Below are positions 29,841 through 38,767 of a DNA stretch of 64,000 bases, in pieces. Position numbers and translations under genes: made by a program. How positions within the stretch are numbered: the stretch's first letter is position 1; every line of letters starts with the position of its first letter. Origin of the DNA: Neodontobutis hainanensis (lineage: Eukaryota > Chordata > Actinopteri > Gobiiformes > Odontobutidae); the NCBI GenBank assembly GCA_024349245.1, contig JALDNG010000022.1, positions 13,642,001 through 13,706,000 of the forward strand. Reading direction: 5' to 3'. Under the pieces are notes generated by a model. The model saw only the letters and a list, made by a program, of their open reading frames with translations. It was not told the origin of the DNA and searched no databases.

Positions 29841-29888
29841 CTTAAAGCAGCACTGCATAACTTTTAGCCACTAGATGGTGAAGATCTC
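29841..29888. mobile_element. MITE end fragment, interrupted by the Rex3 LINE
   Basis: Begins CTTAAAGCAGCACTGCATAA and matches the reverse complement of 2868-2905 with five differences in 38 bases. The match resumes beyond the LINE: AGATCTCTCAA at 33237-33247 corresponds to AGATCCCTCAA in the first copy read in reverse. The LINE therefore landed inside an older member of this element family. The other end of this copy is not recognisable. Confidence 0.55.
29874..29888 (+). repeat. Target-site duplication, left copy (Rex3)
   Basis: GATGGTGAAGATCTC, identical to 33229-33243 on the other side of the LINE. The first bases overlap the GATG-type tail repeat, so the true duplication could be a few bases shorter. 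Confidence 0.85.
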
Positions 29889-30121
29889 CTCCTTGAACCG
29901 CCACCTTATCGTGGTGGAGGGGTTTGAGTGCCCGGATGATCCTAGGAGCTATGTTGTCGGGGGCTTTATGCCCCTGGTAGGGTCTCCCAAGGCAAACAGG
30001 TCCTAGGTGACGGGCCAGACCAAGAGCGGTTCAAAACCCTTTATGGACGTTTTAAAAACAAGGACCGTTACGTCGCCCGGTATGGCGCAACCGGGGCCCC
30101 ACCCTGGAGCCAGGCCCGGGG
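29889..30121 (+). promoter_or_regulatory. Rex3 5' leader with strong hairpins
   Basis: The element starts CTCCTTGAACCGCCACCTTA. A 7-bp hairpin CCACC-TTATC-GTGGTGG-type (29901-29917) and a second stem GGGGGC-TTTAT-GCCCC (29959-29974) lie close together, followed by further GC-rich sequence. Some RTE and R2 elements carry an HDV-like self-cleaving ribozyme at this position, and the leader would also have to hold the internal promoter. Neither role is demonstrated; I could not fold it into a convincing HDV-like double pseudoknot by eye. Confidence 0.45.
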
Positions 30122-31464
30122 TTGGGGCTCAAATGCGAGCGCCTGGTGGCCGGGTCTTCCCCACGGGCCCGGCCGGGCTCAGCCCGAAAGAGCGACGTGG
30201 GACCGACCTCCCGTGGGCCCACCACCTGCAGGAGGAACCGTAAGGGGCCGGTGCAATGTGGATTGGGTGGCAGTCGAAGGCGGGAGCCTCGGCGACCCAA
30301 TCCCCGGACACAGAATCTAGCTCTAGGGACATGGAATGTCACCTCGCTGGCGGGTAAGGAGCCTGAGCTTGTGCGGGAGGTTGAGAGATACCGACTAGAG
30401 ATAGTCGGGCTCACCTCCACGCACAGCTTGGGCTCTGGAACCCAAATCCTCGAGAGAGGCTGGACTCTCCACTATTCTGGAGTTGCCTGCGGTGAGAGGC
30501 GGCGGGCCGGTGTGGGTTTGCTCATTGCCCCCCGGCTCAGCCGCCATGTGTTGGAGTTCACCCCGGTGAACGAGAGGGTCGCTTCCCTGCGCCTTCGGGT
30601 TGGGGATAGGTCTCTCACTGTTGTTTGTGCTTACGGGCCAAATGGCAGTGCAGAGTACCCGGCCTTCTTGGAGTCTCTGGGAGGGGTGCTGGAAAGTGCT
30701 CCAACCGGGGACTCCATCGCTCTACTGGGGGACTTCAACGCTCACGTGGGTAGCGACAGTGACACCTGGAGGGGCGTGATTGGGAGGAACGGCCCCCCTG
30801 ATCTGAACCCGAGTGGTGTTCTGTTATTGGACTTCTGTGCTAGCAACAGTTTGTCCATAACGAACACCATGTTCAAGCATAAGGGTGTCCATCAGTGCAC
30901 GTGGCACCAGGACACCTAGGCCGGAGGTCGATGATCGACTTTGTAGTTGTTTCATCTGACCTCCGACCGTATGTCTTGGACACTCGGGTGAAGAGAGGGG
31001 CGGAGCTGTCAACTGATCACCACCTGGTGGTGAGTTGGATCCGATGGCGGGGGAGAAGGCGGGACAGACTTGGCAGACCCAAACGTACTGTGAGGGTCTG
31101 TTGGGAACGTTTGGCCGAGTCCCCTGTCACAGAGATCTTCAACTCCCACCTCCGACAGAGCTTCGACCAGATCCCGAGGGAGACTGGAGACATTGAGTCC
31201 GAGTGGACCATGTTCTCCACCTCCATTGTCGACGCAGCCACTCGAAGCTGTGGCCGCAAAGTCTCCGGTGCCTGTCGTGGCGGCAATCCCCGAACCCGGT
31301 GGTGGACACCGGAAGTAAGGGATGCCGTCAAGCTGAAGAAGGAGACCTATCGAGCCTGGTTGGCTTGTGGGACTCCTGAGGCAGCTGATAGGTACCGGCA
31401 GGCCAAGCGGGCTGCAGCACGGGTGGTTGTGGAGGCAAAACTCGGGTCTGGGAGGAGTTCGTGA
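30122..31464 (+). pseudogene. Rex3 endonuclease region (frame-broken)
   Basis: The N-terminal domain would nick target DNA to start reverse transcription. The first open segment ends at a TAG at 30917-30919. Within it are an N-terminal strand LGTWNVTSL (about 30325) and the catalytic GDFNAHVG motif (30728-30751). A one-base loss near 30917 shifts the frame. The second segment (to 31464) continues with MIDFVVVS and the STDHH motif (31009-31023), the usual catalytic Asp-His near the end of APE-type endonucleases. Where many relatives have an Q-E-T/H glutamate motif, this copy reads LTSTHS, which I believe is common in Rex3. A second one-base loss near 31440 ends the frame before the reverse transcriptase. 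It was once a single polyprotein with the next entry. Confidence 0.85.
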
Positions 31465-33195
31465 GGCCATGGAAAAGACTATCGGTCGGCCTCAAGAAAT
31501 TCTGGCAAACCGTCCGACGCCTCAGGAGGGGGAAGCAGTGCCCTGCCAACACTGTTTACAGTGGAGGTGGAAATCTGCTGACCTCAACTGGGGATATTGT
31601 TGGACGGTGGAAGGAATACTGAGGATCTCCTCAACCCCACCGTCATGTCTTCCACTGAGGAAGCAGAGGCCGAGGGCTCAGAGGTGGACTCGTCCATCAC
31701 TCAGGCTGAAGTCACTGAGGTAGTTGGGAAGCTCCTCGGTGGCAAGGCACCGGGGTGGATGAGATACGCCTGAGTACCTCAAGTCTCTGGATGTTGTGGG
31801 GCTGTCTTGGTTGACACGCCTCTGCAACATCGCGTGGCGGTCGGGGACAGTACCTCTGGACTGGCAGACCGGGGTGGTGGTCCCTCTTTTAAGAAGGGGA
31901 CCGGAGGGTGTGTTCCAACTACAGAGGGATCACACTCCTCAGCCTCCCGGGAAAGTCTATGCCAGGGTACTGGAGAGGAGAATGCGGCCGATAGTCGAAC
32001 CTCAGATCCAGGAGGAACAATGCGGTTTTCGTCCCGGTCGTGGAACACTGGACCAGCTCTATACCCTCTCCAGGGTGCTGGAGGGATTATGGGAGTTTGC
32101 CCAACCAGTCCACATGTGCTTTGTGGATCTGGAGAAGGCATTCGACTGTGTCCTCGTGGTGCCCTGTGGGGTGCTCTGGGAGTATGGGGTCCGGGGCCCT
32201 TTGCTAAGGGCTATCCGGTCCCTGTACGACCGAGCAGGAGCTTGGTTCGCATTGCCGGCAGTAAGTCAGACCTGTTCCCGGTGAATGTTGGACTCTGGCA
32301 GGGCTGCCCTTTGTCACCGGTCCTGTTCATTATCTTTATGGACAGGATTTCTAGGCGCAGCCAGGGGCCGGAGGGAGTCTGGTTTGGGGACCACAGGATT
32401 TCATCTCTGCTTTTTGCAGATGATGTTGTCCTGTTGGCTCCATCAAGCCAGGACCTTCAATGTTCACTGGGGCGGTTTGCAGCCGAGTGTGAAGCGGCTG
32501 GGATGAGGATCAGCACCTCCAAGTCTGAGACCATGGTTCTCAGTCGGAAAAGGGTGGCTTGCCCCATCCAGGTTGGTGGAGAGCTCCTGCCTCAAGTGGA
32601 GGAGTTTAAGTATCTCGGGGTCTTGTTCACGAGTGAGGGAAGGAAGGAGCGTGAGATCGACAGGCGGATCGGTGCAGCTTCTGCAGTAATGCGGTCGATG
32701 TACCGGTCTGTCGTGGTGAAGAAGGAGCTGAGCTGTAAGGCAAAGCTCTCGATTTACCAGTCGATCTACGTTCCTACTCTCACCTATGGTCATGAGCTTT
32801 GGGTCATGACCGAAAGAACAAGATCCCGGATACAAGCGGCGAAATGAGCTTTCTCCGCAGAGTGGCGGGCGCTCCCTTAGAGATAGGGTGAGGAGCTCCG
32901 TCACTCGGGAGGAGCTCAAAGTAGAGCCGCTGCTCCTTCACATCGAGAGGAGCCAGCTGAGGTGGCTCGGGCATCTGTTTCGGATGCTTCGGCCGCCTCC
33001 CTAGGGAGGTGTTCGGGCATGTCCCACCGGGAGGAGACCTCGGGAAGACCTAGGACACGCTGGAGGGACTATGTCTCTCGGCTGACCTGGGAACGCCTCG
33101 GTATCCCCCCGGAAGAGCTGGAGGAAGTGTCTGGGGAGAGGGAAGTCTGGGCTTCTCTGCTTAGACTGCTGCCCCCGCGACCCGGCCCCGGATAA
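31465..33195 (+). pseudogene. Rex3 reverse transcriptase and C-terminal region (frame-broken)
   Basis: The region copies LINE RNA into DNA in active elements. Recognisable pieces in order: linker with VTEVVGKLLG (about 31705); RT finger motif CGFRPGRGTLDQ (from 32021); FVDLEKAFD with the first catalytic Asp (about 32119-32145); QGCPLSPVLF (about 32298); and the catalytic FADD box (32413-32424), intact. Then come thumb-like sequence and LTYGHELWVMTERT (about 32780). The frame is lost near 31752, about 31890, about 32150-32240 and about 32842 (small indels), and recovers in a C-terminal segment with TRWRDYVSRL that ends at TAA 33193-33195, the expected end of the protein. Active-site residues survive, so inactivation is by indels. 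Neutral decay is the likely cause. Confidence 0.9.
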
Positions 33196-33228
33196 GCGGT
33201 AGAAGATGGATGGATGGATGGATGGATG
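33196..33228 (+). repeat. Rex3 3' tail with GATG repeats
   Basis: After the stop codon the tail reads AAGCGGTAGAAG then repeated ATGG units. GATG-type tandem repeats are typical of Rex3 3' ends. A nearly parallel tail (AAGCGGTAGAAAATGAATGA) ends the SINE at 53947-54345. Confidence 0.9.
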
Positions 33229-33243
33229 GATGGTGAAGATCTC
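33229..33243 (+). repeat. Target-site duplication, right copy (Rex3)
   Basis: GATGGTGAAGATCTC, identical to 29874-29888. It marks the 3' junction of the LINE. Confidence 0.85.
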
Positions 33244-33720
33244 TCAAGATCTCTGGTTCACATTATGGTTTTTAAGTCATGGATTGGATTATTTTTTTGG
33301 ATCAGTAAACAGTAAAAAAAAAAAAAAAAAAAGGGGAGAAACTTCTTGCACTTATAGCCAGAGACATATTGAACAAGATTCTGTTTCCTAATAAGAATTT
33401 TAGTCCTTTTCTAGGGTGCAATGTAAACGCATACTTCATTTTCAACGCCCGGCTGGCATTACTTACTTTCTCCAAATAATGGCTAGAACTTGTCATACAT
33501 GTGAGTTAAATGAGACGAGAAGTAGAAGAAGTAAAATTTAAGATAAATCATAATAAAGTATAATCACATTTGAGCCAAGCCGTGGGACGTCTCAGCTGCG
33601 ATCCGTTACACGCAAATTATACTGGATGCAGCTCCATTGCGGAACAACGTCGCAGATCATTGCTGCCTTTGAAAGTTAGTAAGGTTGTAATGGAGCTTGA
33701 TGAGTTGCAATGATTCCTTT
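33244..33720. other. Noncoding; A19 run and an unassigned GC-richer patch
   Basis: The first few bases continue the interrupted MITE. A run of 19 A lies at 33314-33332. 33570-33700 is GC-richer and may be another degraded repeat, but I cannot assign it. No gene. Confidence 0.45.
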
Positions 33721-34142
33721 AAAAGTCCTATATTACACTATTTTGTACATTACACTGTGTATTGTGGATACATTTAGGTTAACATTTTACGTTTTGCAAC
33801 AATAAACACACAATAATTATCTTATACAAGCTGTTTTGTTGAGCTCCCACCATGAATCAAAAGCAAACGGTCGGATAAGGCTCGTCTCTTTAAAGCCGGC
33901 TCTCCCGTGTTGGCACCGCCCATGTCATGACGTCAAGCTGCCGCTGCAAACCGACTGGAGTAAACACGAGATGCAGCCCAATTTTTGACGTCATTGCTTG
34001 GTACGGCTCATGTAAGCAACATAATTATTTTTCATGCGTGAATGAAACATAACACAACTTTGAGCATGTGTTTGAAGTAGAAACATCATTAGGACATGGT
34101 TAAAAGCTCAGAAAAGTTAATTTAGCATAATATAGGACCTTT
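33721..34142. mobile_element. Putative MITE with 20-bp terminal inverted repeats
   Basis: The left end AAAAGTCCTATATTACACTA (33721-33740) and the reverse complement of the right end, AAAGGTCCTATATTATGCTA (34123-34142), differ at three of 20 positions. The 0.42 kb interior is noncoding and partly GC-rich (33880-33970). Eight-base flanks on the two sides are similar but not identical, so the target-site duplication and superfamily remain open. AGGTCCTATATTATGC-type ends are familiar from fish DNA transposons. Confidence 0.65.
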
Positions 34143-37100
34143 CTTAAAGAAAACATTTTGGAAATTGTAAAGCAATGAAATGCTATCCTGCCCTTGTCAA
34201 GGTATTAGGATATAATAGTTGGTCTAAAATTAAGAAGTTGCAAGTAGAAGGCCAACAATGCAAGTAGACAGCCATAATCTTTTGTGAAGTGCTTAAAGAA
34301 CTGTGTGCAATGTGTGACCAATAAGCTACAAATACTAGCAAAAGCAAAGTGATGGAACTAAAAGCATTGTTGATGCACTTGGTACAGGCTGAAATGTCAT
34401 GTCCTTTTCAGAGACGGGTAGGAAACTCCATTAGCTTCAGCTGGAAAAGTGTAACAATTGTTCTTTACCGTTTTTCTAAGGTATAGAACTTTTCAAACAA
34501 CCTCCCATTCTTTTTATCTGAAGATTTTGATGTTAAGTGGAAAGTTTTAAAAGATTAGAAAAGTGGATATTAGAAAAATACATTACAGTTGTCTCTATCA
34601 GATCTGAAGCAAACACAATTTATACTATAGTTTACTTTTTTATATATATAAACTTAATATATGCCCAGTTAATGTGGTGTTTTATGTTGAGGACATTTAA
34701 AGGCTGTTAAAATGTGGTCAAAAGCCTACACGCCCTCAGTCTAAAAGACTTCTGATTAGAGATGCTATTGGATTTTCTCTCCATCTGCTGTCTGGCATAT
34801 TCTGCTCTGGGTTTGTCATTGTGCCAGCATTGTTGGTTGTTGTGTGCGTTCAGCAGTGGTGTGGGCAGTGCCTAAGCAGTGTTGTGTTGCGATTGAGAAG
34901 ATAATTGGCTTTTCACCCAAGCCGTTTTATGCTGATGCAATTGAACCAGTGTGCAGCGTAAAGGTTAGGCCGATATTAGGCTCCATACAAATGAGAACAG
35001 GACAATATACACTGAGGCAGATGTCAGAGGCAATTTCTTCTTTTAGCTTAAGCAGAAGAGAAGTAGCCCAGAGGCTGGTGTAGTCTGCCGAGAGTTAGAT
35101 ATTCTTTCAACTAATGTTGTGTGCAGTACATTTTGGGACTTATAACTAATGCCATGGCCTTCTTAAAAGCATTTTTATATGCTGATTCTGGACACAGCAC
35201 ATCAACAAGTTTACACGTCGATGGCTGAAAGGCAGTATGACGTGTGATTAGTGGAGTTTGTAGATTCAGAGCTCGATTTACTGCCATTTGAAAAGCTGAA
35301 GAACCTAGTCACATGTCTGTTAAAGTAGACTTATGTTGAACCATGAGAGTTGTGATCACACATAGACTTACTAAACTTACAGGGGGTAAAATATTGTGGA
35401 GGTGATGTTGGCTTCTTTTTCTATTTATTTGGAGGTAAATTGGAAAGTGCACTGCTGTGAATGATTCTGTCATGGCAGATCTGACACTTAAACTAACACC
35501 AACCTTCAAAGTACAAGAATGAGAAATGAAGGTATGTTATTGGTTCAAGTAGTTTAATATTATTAACAATTTTCATTCAGTTCACCGGTTTCCCTATTGT
35601 CCCCATGTTTTTTTCACTTTTTATGATAAAGTTTAATAATTCAATGCTATGTGTGTAATAATATGGTGCTCTGCCTGTGAACTATGTGCCAATGTATGGC
35701 CATAGCTGCCTCTTGAGGGCCTTTGGTTGTACTGAGGGAAATCAACTGTGGTAGGGCTGTAAATTATTCCTCCAGGAGCTGAAGGGTCCGCAGCCCAAAC
35801 CGGCTTCTGCACGACATACCTTTACCGGGCCCAGTTAGCTTCTACGGGCCTCTTATCCGCCAATCCTGAAAAGATCCGGATGAGCCATATCAATGACATG
35901 GACCATAACCAGATACTAAAGCACAAAGAGAGTCTGTTGACCATGTTGCTACGGATTCAACAAAAAATGAATACAAATGACATAAGGATCTGTTTGACAT
36001 TTGGATTCTGAACAATATTTTAGGCTTTAATGCATTTGGTAAAGGAATTAGGGTCAGAAATATATTAAACGTAGTGGAACATATTGCTCCAAATGGGCAA
36101 CCATTGGAAGAAGTGCATGGGCTTTTTTTACAGCCTAATCTAATTTGAACTAGATCTTGTCATTTTTCTCCTTTGTCTACGTTTTACGTGGTTCCCTTTA
36201 CTTTTTTTTACATCTAACATTTTGGTTCAGTGGAAATATAACAAATTACACATACACATTTAAATGTTTAATTAACAAAGTTCAGTCAAATTTTTCTCTG
36301 CTTTTATTTTGAAAGCCTCAGGATTTTACCTCATCAAGTGCTTTGTTCTTCTTGTCACAACACTTTCCTGTCATCAATTCAGATCTGACATCTTCATTTG
36401 ACATGTTCCAAGGCAAAATTTCACAGCTCTTTTTTCCGTCAGTAGAAATGCATTCACGCAGAAGCACATGTTTACCACATCCCAAAGAAAAAGTCCATAA
36501 ATTAAATGTTTACCCTGCAGCATCTAAACCATTAAAAGACCTTAACTGCACCTCAAAGGAAATGAATGGACAGAGTTTACCATCTCTTGGTTTGAGACTG
36601 TGCGGCATTGTAAAGGCTTTTTAAAGCTCTGTTTACATAGTAGACAGGCCTCTGCTGTCTTACCCCCCTTCTCCCCCAGCAGCGCTGCTTCCCTGCCTAC
36701 AAGAGGACTTCCTTGCATTCTGATCGTGGGGCTGTCTGTTTGAAGGGACTCTAAAGAATACTAATCAGTAAGGCCTGCTCCATAGGCACACTCTGGGCAG
36801 AGATTGTAAGAAATAACAAGGGACATATGATAAATGGTTGGTCCCACATTGGTCTTACTTACTATCTAGCAAGAGAAGGACTCCTCAACAGTGCTGAGAG
36901 AGAGTCAGCCATAGTGTTGAGGCATTAAAAAGAATCATTTAAATATTGTCTTTTCTACTTCTCATAAGCATTCAGACTTCTTTAAAGACAGTCTGGGCAG
37001 AGGTTAAAGCTCAGCTGTTATTGTATGAAAAGACTCCAGGCCTTCTTTAATTCTTTTAGCCACCAGGGTAAAAAAACAAAAAAAGAGTGCGTTGGGCAAG

Positions 37101-37169
37101 GTGCTAAAAGAAGCAGCACTTTAATGAAATATTTCATGCATCTTAGGTGATCACACCAAAGCATGCACC
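34143..37169. other. Noncoding, intron-like DNA
   Basis: No supported gene. A GC-richer patch at about 35755-35890 is unassigned. The open frame at 36343-36624 has no recognisable domain. Confidence 0.45.
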
Positions 37170-37182
37170 AGTTGTGTTCTTT

Positions 37183-37400
37183 CATTTACATTTACATTTA
37201 TTCATTTAGCTGACGCTTTTATCCAAAGCGACTTACATTGTTCTACAGTAATTACCAGTGTAACAGCCACTGGAGGCAAGGTGGGTTAAGTGTCTTGCCC
37301 AAGAACACAACGACAGTATGAACTATGGGGAAAGTGGGAATCGAACCCCCTACCTTCCGGTTGAAGGACAACTGCTCTACCCACTGAGATACTGCCGCCC
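37183..37400 (-). mobile_element. tRNA-derived SINE, minus orientation
   Basis: Read on the minus strand it has a tRNA-like head with a B box-like GGGTTCGATTCCC (complement near 37338-37350), then body with GTGTTCTTGGGCAAGACACT, and a 3' end with AAGTCGCTTTGGATAAAAGC and ATAAATGTAAATGTAAATG. It lies head to head with a second copy starting at 37415. The 11-base AGTTGTGTTCT at 37170-37180 recurs in inverted form at 37404-37414, so this copy sits between short inverted repeats. Confidence 0.85.
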
Positions 37401-37414
37401 AAGAGAACACAACT

Positions 37415-37622
37415 GGGGGCGCAGTGGCTCAGTGGTAGAGCGGTCGTCCCAAAACCGGAAGGTTGGAGTTTCAATTCCCGCTCTGCCCACAGTTAATATT
37501 GTTGTTGTGTCCTTGGGCAAGACACTTAACCCACTTTGCCTCCAGTGGTATTCAAGCTGTAACACTGGTAAATTAAAGCTCAATGTAAGTCGCTTTGGAT
37601 AGAATGAATAAATGTAAATGTA
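37415..37622 (+). mobile_element. tRNA-derived SINE, plus orientation
   Basis: Begins GGGGGCGCAGTGGCTCAGTG. The A box-like TGGCTCAGTGG is clear (about 37425). The B box-like GGAGTTTCAATTCCC (about 37465) has drifted. The body with GTGTCCTTGGGCAAGACACT and the tail AAGTCGCTTTGGATAGAATG match the neighbouring copy in opposite orientation, with a short deletion near the 3' end. The head is not a functional tRNA gene: its sequence runs straight into SINE body. Confidence 0.85.
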
Positions 37623-38740
37623 ACATTTACCTAATATGTACTGCCTTTTAATGTGCAATGCCCTAGCTTACTTAAAGCTAGACTCATTTCAAGGACTCCT
37701 ATAAGATTCTGCAGCAAAAGAAAAAAAAACAGCCAGGGGATATAAGTCTTGGCCTAGTGGGATGTTGGATGTGGCTGCATAGAGACTGAGATTGTAGAGA
37801 TTGTACTAGACTAGTCTCCAAAACAAAAGGGACAGAGTATTGTGTGTTACTGACAGTTCTAGTTGAGATTTTGTTCGCTGTAAGCCAAGTGTGAAAGTTT
37901 GATGAAGAGCAATTTGCATCTCCGGGTGACTATGAAGAGCTTGTTCACTGCCAAATACCATTGTCCATGTACACGCCACTTGCTTTAAAAACTGTCCACT
38001 GCCTGGCTGCCCTTTGCCCTTCACCCACTGCCCTCCTGGCACTGCTGCAAGTATGCTTCAGCTAATGGCACTTCTGTCATTGCTTTGGGTGCCCAAGACC
38101 ACCTGCTGGGGTCCTTTCATCAAAGCATCCTGGGGTTTTAAAGTGATACAAGGGCATCTATTTTAACATACTCCATAAACTCGTATGTAATTATGTGTGG
38201 ATCCACCAAGTCATGTCTAACCTGAACCTCTATGCAAAAGTGGGGTTTAACTCAAAATCATTCTGGTCTTTATTCGAACACACTTTTCTAGTCCATCTGT
38301 GAATGTTTCTATTTTGCATCATTCAAGGATGAATAACTAGGACAGTCACATGTCACATTACGTCTTAAACCTAGATTTTCCTAAGAATAACAGTAATTTT
38401 ACGGGTTGCGGGACCTTGACTGTACTGTGTCATGTTACATTTTTCTGCTTGTGATGGCTGTTAACAGGAGAAAGTAGCAAAAGCAAACTTTGTCAACATC
38501 ACAGCATGCTTCCTAATTTCTTAAATATTAAGCTTATTCAAATCCAAAAAGGCATTAAAAAATGAATCTGATAATCTCCTTTTATTCATTGGATGAGGTG
38601 ACGTCATACCTTTACTTCATTACTTAAAGAGTGATAAACAAGTCTATTAACATGGACACTAAACAAAACTGCTAAACTCATTAATCTTTAAACCAAACTA
38701 TGGGGGTTCACTTCTTCTGAACAAAAGTTGGTTGGCAACC

Positions 38741-38767
38741 ACTGTTTGGTTTATTAAACCAAACAGT
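38741..38767. repeat. 27-bp perfect palindrome
   Basis: ACTGTTTGGTTTA, one central T, then its exact complement. Thirteen-base arms with a one-base centre. It may be a short inverted duplication; the AAACCAAAC word also occurs just upstream (about 38691). Confidence 0.85.

Larger units (their letters stand above)
29889..33228 (+). mobile_element. Rex3 (RTE-clade) non-LTR retrotransposon, near full length, inactive
   Basis: A 3.34 kb LINE, far more GC-rich than the flanks. Order: structured 5' leader, apurinic-type endonuclease, reverse transcriptase, conserved C-terminal region, and a 3' tail of GATG repeats after AAGCGGTAGAAGATGGATGG. Two sites match, from memory, the primer pair commonly used to detect Rex3 in fish: TGGCAGACCGGGGTGGTGGT at 31862-31881 and CAGGGCTGCCCTTTGTCACC at 32299. 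Most fish Rex3 copies are strongly 5'-truncated; this one retains what looks like the original 5' end directly next to a 15-bp target-site duplication. The reading frame is broken at six or more places, so it cannot encode an intact protein. Many minus-strand open frames in this GC-rich element are shadows. Confidence 0.95.

Noticed and set aside
30052..32919. Many minus-strand open frames of 60-150 codons
   Set aside because: Shadows of the GC-rich Rex3 coding region, whose + strand frames carry the endonuclease and reverse transcriptase motifs.
37415..37490. tRNA-like sequence with A and B boxes
   Set aside because: It is the head of a SINE: the sequence continues into SINE body and tail, and the B box has drifted. 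The same applies at 5984, 37330-37400, 50230-50294 and 53947.
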